Shown here piece by piece: positions 43,195 through 52,944 of a stretch of DNA of 64,000 nt (its first letter is position 1; each line of letters begins with the position of its first letter). Source of the stretch: Vibrio coralliirubri (lineage in GTDB: Bacteria; Pseudomonadota; Gammaproteobacteria; Enterobacterales; Vibrionaceae). Both the position numbers and the translations under genes were made by a program. Where the stretch lies: positions 434,001-498,000 of the forward strand of contig NZ_AP025471.1 of the NCBI RefSeq assembly GCF_024347375.1. Direction: 5' to 3'. The notes below the pieces were generated by a model. The model was given only the letters and a program-made list of their open reading frames with translations, was not told the origin of the DNA and made no database searches.

Positions 43195-43800
43195 TTACGC
43201 GTCTACGAAAATCACTTCACCAGTAAGAAAGCCATCGACCGAGCGCTCAAACGCTTTGCCAACAAGTTTGCTTGGTACAGGTTCAAAACCTGGCATCATT
43301 TCACCGTAAACATCCCACGCTTCAGCAAGAACGGTCGGGTTAATGACATTGATACGTGTGTTTCTTGGCATTTCATAAGCGACAGTCTTAACGAAGGTAT
43401 CAATTGCGCCGCTAGTGGTAGCATCAGCAATCGCAAAAGGAATAGGTTTAACATTCAAGATACCGCTAATTAGAGTAAATGAACCGCCATCAGCAATGTA
43501 CTTTTGGCCGATGCGAACAAGGTTGATTTGTCCCATCATTTTGCTCATTACCGTGGTCATCCATTGATCTTCAGTCATATCCGCAAAGGTGTTGTATTCA
43601 CACAAGCCAACGGTGTTAACAACTGCATCAAAGTGTCCGACTTTTTTGTAAAGTGCCTCAATTGATTGCGGGTCAGTGATATCAACGATGTGGTCGACAT
43701 CGCCAGAGCGACCCGCAGTGATAACGTTATGGTTGCCTAGTCCCATTAATGCTGCTTGACCCATCTTGCCACGTGCGCCAATTAGAATGATTGTTTTCAT
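43195..43800 (-). CDS. Short-chain dehydrogenase/reductase-like protein
   Basis: 201 residues. The ATG at 43800 has GGAG nine bases upstream and begins directly at the Rossmann fold (MKTIILIGARGKMGQAALMG); a longer frame to 43863 is not needed. NAD(P)-binding loop GARGKMG; no typical YxxxK (the region reads AIADATTSGAIDTFVK), so it belongs to the atypical SDR group and may lack the usual catalytic Tyr. Divergent from the LysR gene at 43954, its likely regulator. Confidence 0.8.
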   Translation of the reverse strand: MKTIILIGARGKMGQAALMGLGNHNVITAGRSGDVDHIVDITDPQSIEALYKKVGHFDAVVNTVGLCEYNTFADMTEDQWMTTVMSKMMGQINLVRIGQKYIADGGSFTLISGILNVKPIPFAIADATTSGAIDTFVKTVAYEMPRNTRINVINPTVLAEAWDVYGEMMPGFEPVPSKLVGKAFERSVDGFLTGEVIFVDA

Positions 43801-43953
43801 GTTGTTCTCCGATCTGTATATGTTTCGTTTCGATGGAAGAACTTTAACCAAACCTCTAAACAAGTAGAAACAAAGTCTAATTGTGAGTGTTACTGGTTTT
43901 TCTTGTTGAGTGTTACACTGACATGGAATCCAACTACACCGAAGCGAGTGCGT

Positions 43954-44841
43954 GTGAGCAAACTAGACCGATTAGACATTAAGCAGCTTAGAGTTTTCCA
44001 AGCTTTAATCCGTGAAGAGAACGCGTCCAAAGCTGCGAATCAATTGGGGATGACTCAGCAAGCTGTCAGTGAGCATTTGAAGAAACTGCGAGAAGTGTTT
44101 GACGATAGGTTGTTTGTGAGAAAAACCAACGGCTTTGTTCCGACCACCTTTGCACAAGAGTTATCTGTCGGTGTCGATCGTCTGCTGATCGACTTCAATT
44201 TGTTGTTATCTAAAACAAACTTCGTACCACAAAAAGCCAAAGGGACATTCGTTATTGCGGCAACAGACTACGCACAGCAGATCATTTTGCCGAGTTTAAT
44301 CGCGCAGTTAAGGGAACAAGCACCGAACTTAAAGCTGATTGTGCGTGATTTTGAAATTGATAATTTGCATGAGCTAATGGAAAGCGGGAAGGTCAATTTA
44401 GCTATCGCGTTTCCGGACTATATTCCTGATAGCTACAAAGTCATTAAGTTGTTTGAAGAGCATCATGTGTGTGTTGCATCACCTCATGCTTCAATAGCAC
44501 AAACCACACCTTCATTAGAGGAAGTGGCGACTTATCCCACCATTATTGCATCACCATCGCGTCCAAACTTCAAAGGATCGATTGATGAATGGTTCAGTCA
44601 GTTTGGGTTAAAGCGCAATGTCGTGGTCTCCGCACCGTGTTTCTCCATTGTACCCATGTATTTAAACACCACAGATTCTATTGCGTTCTTGCCATCCAGA
44701 GCTATTGAAGGGTTCAATTTGGTGACGATCCCAATGGAGCACTCCCCAGAAAGCTTTGATGTGGTGGCTGCTTGGCACCCGAGATATAACGAAGACCCAC
44801 TACAAAAATGGGTCACATCCTTGCTCAAGATTGACGAATAA
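43954..44841 (+). CDS. LysR-family regulator (divergent from the SDR gene)
   Basis: 295 residues from the GTG at 43954; the frame is open back to a TTG at 43903 with no good start. HTH: VFQALIREENASKAANQLGM then QQAVSEHLKKLREVFDDRLF; substrate-binding domain with KGTFVIAATDYAQQI. It shares the promoter region with the SDR gene, so that gene is the likely target. Start uncertain. Confidence 0.82.
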   Translation: MSKLDRLDIKQLRVFQALIREENASKAANQLGMTQQAVSEHLKKLREVFDDRLFVRKTNGFVPTTFAQELSVGVDRLLIDFNLLLSKTNFVPQKAKGTFVIAATDYAQQIILPSLIAQLREQAPNLKLIVRDFEIDNLHELMESGKVNLAIAFPDYIPDSYKVIKLFEEHHVCVASPHASIAQTTPSLEEVATYPTIIASPSRPNFKGSIDEWFSQFGLKRNVVVSAPCFSIVPMYLNTTDSIAFLPSRAIEGFNLVTIPMEHSPESFDVVAAWHPRYNEDPLQKWVTSLLKIDE

Positions 44842-44990
44842 CGGGTATTAAAAATGACAGTAAAGTAGGGCGCATCGACTGAATAGCTCGCATTATTGAA
44901 CGAAACGTTTGGCCAGTTATCATCACTACTTGTTTGTTAGTCACAATGGTGCAATTATTTAAAGAGTGATATTACTCGGATGCATGTCTT

Positions 44991-45941
44991 ATGATGACTA
45001 TCGAACAACAGCTTTCTCGGTTGGACCTAAACTTATTGGTGTCGTTAAGTGTTTTAATCAAAGAGAGGAACGTAACGCGAGCTGCCAATACCTTGTATCT
45101 GTCTCAGCCTGCGATGAGTCGTACCTTAAGTCGTTTGCGAGAGTTGTTTGATGACCCACTGTTTTATCGAGAGTCGAATGGTTTAGTGCCCACGCAAAAA
45201 GCGTTAGAACTGCAAGCACCTTTAGAAGAGTTGCTATTGGCGATGCGAAGCCTAGTAACGAAATCTGCGTTTGATCCTGCTGAATGTGTTCAAACCTTTG
45301 TTGTCTCTGTACCGCCATTAATGAGTCGGATGCTTTCTGTGCCCCTTGCTGAACGCTTCATGCACGATGCGCCAAACGCCAGTCTTATCGAATATCCGAT
45401 TGCAAAAACGCCTACTAGCCAACTGCTGTCACGAGATGTGGATTTTACCATTCACATCGAAGCCCCGAGCAATCCAATCGAATTTCCATACGTGAGTCTT
45501 GGGCAGATCTATCCGGTATTTTATGTTTCTGAACATCACCCTTTAGCGAAAGCGAAAAATGTCACGCTTGATCAGTGCATCGAATCTCGTTTTGTCGATC
45601 TCACGCTCGATATTCGTTCCAATTATGGGCTGCAGCACCCGGTAGACTCTTATTTAGCTAAGAATGGAATGCAAAGAGACATTGCTTTCAAGAGTGGACA
45701 GCTTCTTACGTTGGTGGAGGTGATGCAGAGTTCGAATACAATTTTGGTTGCGACCCACAAATTGACGGAACTAGAGGGAATAGGTGACAAGATAGTGCCG
45801 ATATTCTCTCTAGATAATGTACCCGAGTTAATGTTCGAACTGTTTTTGATTGAGCATAAAAGAACCGTTACCAGCCCAGCACATCAATGGTTCAAGAACT
45901 TAGTCGTGTCCGTGATTGAAGACGTTGTTTGTGATAGTTGA
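44991..45941 (+). CDS. LysR-family regulator
   Basis: 316 residues. HTH: LIKERNVTRAANTLYLSQPA then MSRTLSRLRELFDDPLFYRE; substrate-binding domain of the NodD/LeuO-like type with many LxxVE segments. ATG ATG at 44991/44994. No divergent partner: the upstream gene is another LysR in the same direction and the downstream Bat operon is convergent. Target unknown. Confidence 0.85.
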   Translation: MMTIEQQLSRLDLNLLVSLSVLIKERNVTRAANTLYLSQPAMSRTLSRLRELFDDPLFYRESNGLVPTQKALELQAPLEELLLAMRSLVTKSAFDPAECVQTFVVSVPPLMSRMLSVPLAERFMHDAPNASLIEYPIAKTPTSQLLSRDVDFTIHIEAPSNPIEFPYVSLGQIYPVFYVSEHHPLAKAKNVTLDQCIESRFVDLTLDIRSNYGLQHPVDSYLAKNGMQRDIAFKSGQLLTLVEVMQSSNTILVATHKLTELEGIGDKIVPIFSLDNVPELMFELFLIEHKRTVTSPAHQWFKNLVVSVIEDVVCDS

Positions 45942-45984
45942 GCCACGTCTTTGCTAACACCGCAGCCAAAGTTAAGTTGACCGC

Positions 45985-47361
45985 TTAGTTCAGATTCCAA
46001 TTAAACCTAAACGGTGTTCTTCGGGTTTTGGGCGAGTCATTGATGGCTTTTAACAGTGTTTTGGCTTCTGTTAGTGAAACTGAGAGGGAGGTTGAAACTG
46101 AGCCTTCAGTAGTTTTTGCGTAGCCAAGCTTCAATAACTTCTTCCAAATGTTGTTTGATTCAGAATCTAGAGGCAGTTCAAGCGTACCTTTCGACAAGGT
46201 TTTTCGCCCTGTAATCTCGTAGACAGTTTGCACCGCTTTGCTGTACTGCTTTTCTTCAACGTGTCGACAAAATTGAATACTCAGCTTTTTGGTATTCAAC
46301 TGTTGGCGTGCGACAAAATAACATTTTGAATCAATGGAGTGATTTCCGATCAGGCGAGCAATCGCAGCAAGGAATACTCCCGCAATGACCAAGTAATGCC
46401 AATATTGACTCAACCAATTCGATAAGGTCTGAGCCCGATCGCTCGAGCCTAGAGTGTTACTTAACGAGTCTAATAACTTTACGTCACCGACTTGAAGCGT
46501 TTGCTGCTCTACAGTTAACGATTCCAGCTGATTGGTCTTTGTGTTCCACCACGTCATGGTCTGTTTTGGTAAGACGACTTTCCCTTGTTCTTGAAGAATT
46601 AACGTTACCTGTTGTTTGAGTGTCGCGGTATTGCTCTTATTCAGGCGATTAAATACGTTTTCTTTGACTGCTGGTTTGCGATACAACTCAACGCCAGATA
46701 TGTCTGGGATGTTGATCTCAGGCAGCAACATCATGTGTGAGTTTGCCACGCTCAATGTATACGTTGCAGTGACAGCGTGGCCAACTTCGAATTCGTCGGT
46801 TAACGGACGATCGGTTGATATTGAAAGCTCAGCATTTGGGCTAACAATCAACGCGTCTATATCAATGTTGCTCACGGGCATTTTGGATGTAAAGTTAATG
46901 GGTTGCGATTGAATCACGCCCTCAACAACTGTTTCGCTGGTAAGCTCTACACTAACAGGGATGCTCAATTCAGGAACAGTAAACTCGCCAGCTTGCATTG
47001 GGTATAAGTAGTAGCGTGCTTTTTGGGTAAACCACTTAGTGCCTTCAATTGTGCGTGCTGAACGCGCGACTTTCTGCTCATCTTTCTTTACTACCGTGTT
47101 GGGTATATCTAAGTAAGGTAATGCCAACTCTTCTTTAAAGGGGCGGGTACTCAATACTTCAACGTAGAGTGCGACTTGCTGTTTCACTACGACATCTCGA
47201 GCTTTAATTTCAACATTCAGCTTCAACTCACCTTCACCGACAAGCTGGTCTAGGTTAGTCGCACTGGCAGGCATTGAAATTAAAAGCATCATCGCGGATA
47301 AGGCAGTAAACCAACACTTCATAAGGGCGAATGCTCGGATTTTCGATTTAGTTTTGTTCAT
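45985..47361 (-). CDS. batD: BatD-like protein of the aerotolerance operon
   Basis: 458 residues. Signal peptide (about residues 15-35, ending SMPASA), two to three Ig-like oxygen-tolerance (BatD) repeats (VVVKQQVALYVEVLSTRPF; EVGHAVTATYTLSV), one membrane segment (YWHYLVIAGVFLAAIARLIG), and a cytosolic tail. Last gene of the operon, overlapping the TPR gene by 14 bases. Bat proteins are thought to form an envelope complex with BatA and BatB; the molecular role is unsettled. Confidence 0.85.
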   Translation of the reverse strand: MNKTKSKIRAFALMKCWFTALSAMMLLISMPASATNLDQLVGEGELKLNVEIKARDVVVKQQVALYVEVLSTRPFKEELALPYLDIPNTVVKKDEQKVARSARTIEGTKWFTQKARYYLYPMQAGEFTVPELSIPVSVELTSETVVEGVIQSQPINFTSKMPVSNIDIDALIVSPNAELSISTDRPLTDEFEVGHAVTATYTLSVANSHMMLLPEINIPDISGVELYRKPAVKENVFNRLNKSNTATLKQQVTLILQEQGKVVLPKQTMTWWNTKTNQLESLTVEQQTLQVGDVKLLDSLSNTLGSSDRAQTLSNWLSQYWHYLVIAGVFLAAIARLIGNHSIDSKCYFVARQQLNTKKLSIQFCRHVEEKQYSKAVQTVYEITGRKTLSKGTLELPLDSESNNIWKKLLKLGYAKTTEGSVSTSLSVSLTEAKTLLKAINDSPKTRRTPFRFNWNLN

Positions 47362-48094
47362 TGCTGTATTCCTGCTGAAATTTTTGTCTTAGAAACTTAG
47401 ATGGATTTTGTCTGACCTGTTTTAGCCAAACTTGGTCAGAGATCACGAGCTCCTTCTGACTCCCTTCTTTTGGTTCTTCGTCGACCAATTTCCTATCATC
47501 AATGACTTTTTCTGAATCTTGTTTTGTCGGTGGTGTGTTCTTGATCTTCTCTATCGCAGCTTCCACAACGGCGAGGTTGTTGGTCGCTTGTTCTAAATAC
47601 TTTTCGTTGTTTAACAGTTCGTTGTAAAGCGCCGTGGCTTTATCAAATTGGGCTGTATGAGCGTAGCTGTTTGCGACAATTAACTTGGCGAAATCAGTCA
47701 ACGCTAACGATTTGCCACCTTGTTTACTTACTTGTGGGCTTAATTGATCAATCGCGCCAAGGAAATCACCTGACAGATAACGACTGTAGGCTTTCCATGT
47801 TGGATCATCGAACAGAGCGGCACTTTGCGCGTAGTTGCCTTGTTTGAACTCGACATAAGCGTGTTGATCGCTAGATAGCCAAAAATCAAAAAATGAGTGC
47901 TTATCGGAAATTCCCCAAATCAGATTTCCTGCAATAAGCACAAGCAAAAAGTGCATTGGCTTAAGTTTGGATAACCAAGCTAAGAGAATGGATTGGTTCG
48001 GAGTCGAAGAGGTTGGCTTCGTCAGATTATCAATCTTTTGATTGATTACCTTTGGATTCGCTACCTGTTTATTATTTACCACTGTAGCGTCCAC
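47348..48094 (-). CDS. TPR protein of the Bat operon (BatC/BatE-like)
   Basis: 248 residues. A cytosolic N-terminal stretch, one membrane segment (MHFLLVLIAGNLIWGIS), then TPR-like helices (QHAYVEFKQGNYAQSAALFD; NSYAHTAQFDKATALYNELL). In Bat operons this position is held by a TPR protein. Overlaps the preceding vWA gene by 19 bases and the batD gene by 14. Confidence 0.8.
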   Translation of the reverse strand: MDATVVNNKQVANPKVINQKIDNLTKPTSSTPNQSILLAWLSKLKPMHFLLVLIAGNLIWGISDKHSFFDFWLSSDQHAYVEFKQGNYAQSAALFDDPTWKAYSRYLSGDFLGAIDQLSPQVSKQGGKSLALTDFAKLIVANSYAHTAQFDKATALYNELLNNEKYLEQATNNLAVVEAAIEKIKNTPPTKQDSEKVIDDRKLVDEEPKEGSQKELVISDQVWLKQVRQNPSKFLRQKFQQEYSNEQN

Positions 48095-49056
48095 CCTTTT
48101 CTAAACCACATCAATTGAATCGGCAGCAACAAGAATAGCAACCAATAGCCCGCGTCTAACCAAGGTAGGGCGCTATCGCTGACCGCAAACAGGTTGTTTT
48201 GAATGCCTTGATAAACCGCGTCTACATCGCTAGCGTCGTGGGTGAATGAAACCATGTTTCCATGACCTGCTTGCGCGAGTTGTGACAGTGAAGTGAGTTG
48301 AGTTTCTGTTAAACCTGCTGTGCCATTTCCGCCACTTTGTGGGTTTTCACCCATCGCCCAAACGATCACTTGGTGTTGCTGTTGTTCAAAAGCTTTAGTG
48401 AATTCTTCTATCGCTTGGTCATTGGTCTTGTCCGTCAGTATCAAAACCGTTGATGGTGCTTTTGCTTGTGAGATTAGCTCGAGCGTTGGCTTTAACACCG
48501 AAGCCGGTTTGCTCTCATTATCTGGTAACAAGCTTCCATCCAATACATCGAGGAAGTATCGCGTTAACTCTTTGTCTTTGGTGACAGGCATAGCGACATG
48601 GGCACTGCCACCGTATATAACCAATCCGGTTTTTGCATCGCCGCGCATCTCAACGAGCTGATTGATCTTCTGTTTAGCGCGCTCTAATCGTGACGGCTGA
48701 ATGTCGGTTTTATTCATTGAATCAGAGACATCCAAGGCGATGACCAGCTCGGAATTGTCTTCAAAAAATGGTGAAGGTTGCTGCTGCCACGTTGGACCCG
48801 CCATAATGAGCGTGGCTAGAACCGAAAACACCAAAAACAATCGATTAGGAGAAACCATACGCGCTCGATTTTGGTTGAGAGACAGATGTTCCACCATGTT
48901 TTTAGACATCACAGGTTGCCACTGCGCGACCAAATCGTCTTGTTGAACGAGTGCGCGATAAAACAACACGAACGGGATCAGTGCTAACAACCATAATGGG
49001 CGCATGAAATGAAACTGGGTGATATCGCCACCAAACCATGTATTGAAATCAGTCAT
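48076..49056 (-). CDS. batB: BatB-like von Willebrand A protein
   Basis: 326 residues. Membrane segments near both ends (FMRPLWLLALIPFVLFYRAL; WLDAGYWLLFLLLPIQLMWF) frame a vWA domain with a metal-ion adhesion site: ELVIALDVSDSMNKTD (DxSxS), the MPVTKDKEL Thr and VLILTDKTND Asp. Overlaps the BatA gene by eight bases. Confidence 0.88.
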   Translation of the reverse strand: MTDFNTWFGGDITQFHFMRPLWLLALIPFVLFYRALVQQDDLVAQWQPVMSKNMVEHLSLNQNRARMVSPNRLFLVFSVLATLIMAGPTWQQQPSPFFEDNSELVIALDVSDSMNKTDIQPSRLERAKQKINQLVEMRGDAKTGLVIYGGSAHVAMPVTKDKELTRYFLDVLDGSLLPDNESKPASVLKPTLELISQAKAPSTVLILTDKTNDQAIEEFTKAFEQQQHQVIVWAMGENPQSGGNGTAGLTETQLTSLSQLAQAGHGNMVSFTHDASDVDAVYQGIQNNLFAVSDSALPWLDAGYWLLFLLLPIQLMWFRKGWTLQW

Positions 49057-50074
49057 TGGTTAGCTCCTCTCTACGGCGAATAACGCGCTTTATTTCTTTT
49101 TTACGACGCAGATTTGCACCAAACACGATTAAGGCAGCGAGTAGGTTGCTCACCAGACACACGCCAAATGCATAGTGGTGCAAGCTGTGTTTAGGACGGT
49201 GAGATAAAAGCTCGAACTCTTGCTGTTCTAGTTCGTCGATCGTTGCGTAAGCTTGTTCGAGTTGCTTTCGGTCCATAGCATGAAACATCTGCCCGCCAGT
49301 TGCTGCGGATACCTTCTCCAATGTTGGAAGATCCATTTTGTAGCGACCTTTGGTACTCGGGTCACCAATTGCAATGGTGTAAATCTTCACACCATATTTG
49401 GCGGCGATTTCGGCGGCTTTGACAGGAGGCATTTTCGAGCTTGTGTCATCACCATCGGTTAGCAGAATCATCACTCTTTGGCGGCTCTGTTCTTGTTCGA
49501 ATACGGCAATTGATAAGCCAATTGCATCGCCAAAAGCGGTTTGAAACCCGGCGTAGCCAAGCTCAACGTCTTCGAGCAGCGATTGCCACACGTCAATATC
49601 TTCAGTAAATGGCGCTTGAACATACGCAGAGTCGGCAAACAAGATTAACCCCAAGCGGTCATGTTCTCGCTGGGCTGCGAACTCGCGCAACACCTGCTTT
49701 GCAATGGTTAAACGGTCGTGTTTGTTGCCTTGTTTATCGGAAAAATCCTCTTCTGACATCGAACCTGACAGATCAAGTGCGACCATAATTTCACGAGCAG
49801 ATTTCTTTTGTTCAATTGGTTCGCCCACCCACATCGGTTTAGCAATCGCAACGACTAAAGCGAGATAGCTGATAATGACCAATAGCCATTGCACTTTACG
49901 ACGGCTCATCTTGACTGCGGTTTCAGAGGGCTCCTGTGAAGAGACGGCAATCAGGCGATCAAAAAAGGGCACTTGAATCGCGCTTTTTGACTCTTTGTAA
50001 ACGGGCAATAACCAATACACGGCAAAAGGTAAACAGAGCAGTGCAAACGCTATCGGGTATTCAAATTCAATCAT
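49049..50074 (-). CDS. batA: BatA-like von Willebrand A protein
   Basis: 341 residues. N-terminal membrane segments (IAFALLCLPFAVYWLL; LLVIISYLALVVAIAKPMW), vWA domain with IMVALDLSGSMSEEDF (DxSxS), VQAPFTEDI Thr and VMILLTDGDDTSS Asp, and a C-terminal membrane segment. All three MIDAS elements are intact, so divalent-metal ligand binding is expected. Overlaps the DUF4381 gene by eight bases. Confidence 0.9.
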   Translation of the reverse strand: MIEFEYPIAFALLCLPFAVYWLLPVYKESKSAIQVPFFDRLIAVSSQEPSETAVKMSRRKVQWLLVIISYLALVVAIAKPMWVGEPIEQKKSAREIMVALDLSGSMSEEDFSDKQGNKHDRLTIAKQVLREFAAQREHDRLGLILFADSAYVQAPFTEDIDVWQSLLEDVELGYAGFQTAFGDAIGLSIAVFEQEQSRQRVMILLTDGDDTSSKMPPVKAAEIAAKYGVKIYTIAIGDPSTKGRYKMDLPTLEKVSAATGGQMFHAMDRKQLEQAYATIDELEQQEFELLSHRPKHSLHHYAFGVCLVSNLLAALIVFGANLRRKKEIKRVIRRREELTND

Positions 50075-50615
50075 GTGACACCTCGTGATGCTTTATCCAA
50101 AGTGCAACGTTCTCCATGATGGCGTTTCGTTTTTCTTCCGTTAATGTCGCTGCTGAAGAGTAGGCGAGTTGAGCAAGTACGCCTGAAAGTTCTAATGTAG
50201 AGAACTCGGTTGAAAATTGGCGATTAGTGCAATGGTCGTCTAACCATTTTTCCCAATCTGTACCAGTTAAAGGGGCGACCTCTGCACGAGGAAAGGCGTA
50301 CAATGCGGTTCTTCGTAGCAGTTGTGGTAGCTTTTGAAATGATGAAATGTCACCGGATTGAGCCTCTAAAGAGAGTTGCTCGAGTTCTACCAAGGCAGCG
50401 CGTCGGTATGTGTTTGCTAGGTACTTTTGAATAACTAAATAGACACGATATAAAGCGAAGCAAAACAGCAACAAGAGCAGCCAGTACCAGCCTGGTGCAT
50501 TCGGTAGCCACGAGATACTTTCTGGCAAAGAAGGCTCAGACAAAGAGGCCATCAATGGATTCACGTTCTCTGGCTGTAAAGGCTCAAGCCCAGTGTTAGT
50601 CGTCATAGTCTGCAT
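50067..50615 (-). CDS. DUF4381 membrane protein of the Bat operon
   Basis: 182 residues, one membrane segment (GWYWLLLLLFCFALYRVYLV) followed by a helical cytosolic part with LLRRTALYAFPRAEVAPLTG, the DUF4381 signature. Standard member between DUF58 and BatA; function unknown. 10 bases after the DUF58 gene. Confidence 0.85.
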   Translation of the reverse strand: MQTMTTNTGLEPLQPENVNPLMASLSEPSLPESISWLPNAPGWYWLLLLLFCFALYRVYLVIQKYLANTYRRAALVELEQLSLEAQSGDISSFQKLPQLLRRTALYAFPRAEVAPLTGTDWEKWLDDHCTNRQFSTEFSTLELSGVLAQLAYSSAATLTEEKRNAIMENVALWIKHHEVSHD

Positions 50616-50625
50616 TCTCAGTTAT

Positions 50626-51558
50626 TTAACTCGCGCCGAGTGCTTTTCTAAGCTGAACATCGGTTGGATCGACGGTGTTGAATGGCAATACAGGGATTCG
50701 ATATTTTTTCGCCACTGCCGTGAAATTATCTATGGCTTGAACCACGTCTTTGGCAAATGCATCGCGTAACTGTGCTTCTTGGCCTGATACGGATAATTGC
50801 AATTGCCCATCGCTGAGTACCATCTTATTCAGCGTGGCTAAATCATGCTCTAGTGGGTCGGTAACATGACACAACACCACATCGTTGTGCTGACACAAAG
50901 CCTTGATTTGTTCTTCGCTACGCTCGTTATAGCCGTAGCCATCGGTAATCAAGATCACTAACCCATCATGCTTAACCAACCTCTGCGCCTGATGAAACAA
51001 TTTAGCGAACGAATTGGATTGTGTGTCTTGCGCCTTTCCCGCTTTGAGCTGCTGATTCTTACTCGCAATCTCATTGAGTATTTTGAGTACGTGATTAGCG
51101 CTGCGCTGCGGTGAAATAGGCAGAGCAGTACTGTCGTTATAAACAATGGCACCCACACGATCGGTACTGTCTATGACTTTCCAAGCAATCAAAGCTGCGA
51201 TTTCTGCAGCAACTACAGATTTCATTCGACCTGTACTGCCAAAGAACATGCTAGTGCGCTGATCGACCATGACATAAACGTTACGCTCGCGCTCTTCAGA
51301 GAATATTTTGACGTGTGGCTTGCCCGTTCTATTGGTCACTTTCCAATCCATAGTGCGAATATCGTCACCAATCTGGTAGTGACGCATCTCTTCAAAGTTC
51401 AACCCACGCCCACGTAGCTTCGAAACATGACGACCCGTTAACGCACTGTTGATTGGCTGATTAGGTAGAAAGTCAAAGCCATGCGCCTTGTATTTCAACA
51501 ATCGCAATGCCTTTAGATTGGTATAGATATCAGGATCAAGTGTTGGTTTCGTTTCCAT
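50626..51558 (-). CDS. DUF58 protein of the MoxR/Bat operon
   Basis: 310 residues. The DUF58 signature is RGLNFEEMRHYQIGDDIRTM followed by DWKVTNRTGKPHVKIF, and the C-terminal half has a vWA-like fold with NVYVMVDQRTSM in place of a perfect DxSxS. Cytosolic; proposed partner of the MoxR ATPase. 14 bases after the MoxR gene. Confidence 0.88.
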   Translation of the reverse strand: METKPTLDPDIYTNLKALRLLKYKAHGFDFLPNQPINSALTGRHVSKLRGRGLNFEEMRHYQIGDDIRTMDWKVTNRTGKPHVKIFSEERERNVYVMVDQRTSMFFGSTGRMKSVVAAEIAALIAWKVIDSTDRVGAIVYNDSTALPISPQRSANHVLKILNEIASKNQQLKAGKAQDTQSNSFAKLFHQAQRLVKHDGLVILITDGYGYNERSEEQIKALCQHNDVVLCHVTDPLEHDLATLNKMVLSDGQLQLSVSGQEAQLRDAFAKDVVQAIDNFTAVAKKYRIPVLPFNTVDPTDVQLRKALGAS

Positions 51559-51572
51559 GGTGACCTCTCGCG

Positions 51573-52541
51573 TTACGCTACTGCAACTTGAGACAAAATC
51601 TCATCGATGACTCTGTCTGAACTGACGCCTTCAGCCAGTGCATCGTACGATAGAATAAGGCGGTGGCGCAGAACCCCATGAACGACGTTGCGAACATCAT
51701 CAGGGTCGACAAAGTCCTTACCGTTTAGCCATGCCATCGCTCGTGAACACTTGTCTAACGCGATGGTTGCACGCGGGCTTGAACCAACACCAATCCATTG
51801 TGAAAGGGGTGACTCTGGGTACAACTCGGGTTGTCTTGTTGCCACAACAATCGCGACAATGTACTTAAGAACCGCGTCGCTACAATGTATGTCGCGCAGT
51901 TGATCACGAGCATCAAAAATGCATTGAGGATCAATAGGTTCAGGTTTGTCTGTGCTTGGTTTTTCCTCACTGCGAACCAATTTAATGATCTGCTCTTCGG
52001 CATCCGCATCTGGATAATCGAGATTTATTTTCATGATAAATCTGTCCATTTGCGCTTCTGGCAGTGGGTATGTCCCTTCTTGTTCAACCGGGTTTTGTGT
52101 TGCTAAAACCATGAATAGATCAGGCAGTTTGTAAGTCTTACCAGCAACAGTGATTTGTCGCTCTTCCATCGCTTCTAACAATGCAGCTTGTACCTTTGCT
52201 GGGGAACGGTTGATCTCATCCGCCAGTAATAGGTTGTTGAAAACTGGGCCCGGTTGGAAGGTAAGCGTTGGTTTGCCGTCTACGTCTTGATACACCTCTG
52301 TGCCTGTTACGTCCGAAGGAAGAAGATCCGGCGTAAATTGAACACGACCAAGGTCAACCTGTAGGGCAGAAGCCAATGATTTGATAGAACGAGTCTTTGC
52401 TGTTCCGGGTAATCCTTCAAGCAGAACATTACCATTTGTAAGTAGCGCAACCAGTAATGTGTCGACCATATGCTGCTGGCCAATTACCGAGGATTCCATC
52501 TGCTGCTTTAGTTGGTTTATAGAGTCTAAAGTTGGGTTCAT
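51573..52541 (-). CDS. MoxR-family AAA+ ATPase
   Basis: 322 residues. Walker A GLPGTAKTRSIK, Walker B LLLADEINRSPAK, sensor 1 VLATQNPVEQEGTYPLPEAQ and the arginine finger in MDRFIM. MoxR ATPases are chaperone-like enzymes that mature or assemble partner proteins, often vWA proteins encoded beside them, as here. First gene of the seven-gene operon; the promoter lies in 52542-52944. Confidence 0.92.
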   Translation of the reverse strand: MNPTLDSINQLKQQMESSVIGQQHMVDTLLVALLTNGNVLLEGLPGTAKTRSIKSLASALQVDLGRVQFTPDLLPSDVTGTEVYQDVDGKPTLTFQPGPVFNNLLLADEINRSPAKVQAALLEAMEERQITVAGKTYKLPDLFMVLATQNPVEQEGTYPLPEAQMDRFIMKINLDYPDADAEEQIIKLVRSEEKPSTDKPEPIDPQCIFDARDQLRDIHCSDAVLKYIVAIVVATRQPELYPESPLSQWIGVGSSPRATIALDKCSRAMAWLNGKDFVDPDDVRNVVHGVLRHRLILSYDALAEGVSSDRVIDEILSQVAVA

Positions 52542-52944
52542 TTGCTTACCTATTGACTAATTAATCAAGTGAGATTCAGGTCACCAGATGGCGAAAAGAT
52601 AAATATTGTTAGTTAAAGCAATTATTTAAATCACCTTTGCTAAGGGTAGTCGAAAATAATTTCGACATACGCGATCAACATATCTTTGTTAAAGGCTCAC
52701 CTTGGAAATACTGAATTGCATGGTCTATAAATAGGCTACTGTATTGTTTGTATTTTAATCAAGAATAAAGGTTGATAAGTAACATTACTTCGCTGCATAT
52801 CTCTTATACGGCGATGTCATTTGTGAATTTATGCTGCCTTGATAACATTGTTCACAAGTTGAGCGGTTAACGAACTAACTGTTCGAACAAAAACATATGG
52901 ACTATGGATTGATTTAGCGTTATCGATTTTATTAGAGGTCACCA
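52542..52944. other. Divergent intergenic region moxR / DUF1254 gene
   Basis: 403 bases holding both promoters. It contains an 18-bp palindrome (52649-52666) and a shorter inverted repeat CGAAC/GTTCG (52871-52885). AGAGG precedes the 52945 ATG. No ORF supported. Confidence 0.5.
52649..52666. promoter_or_regulatory. 18-bp palindrome GTCGAAA-ATAA-TTTCGAC
   Basis: Perfect 7-bp arms around ATAA, 108-125 bases upstream of the moxR start. Size and symmetry suit a dimeric repressor site; regulator unknown. Confidence 0.45.
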
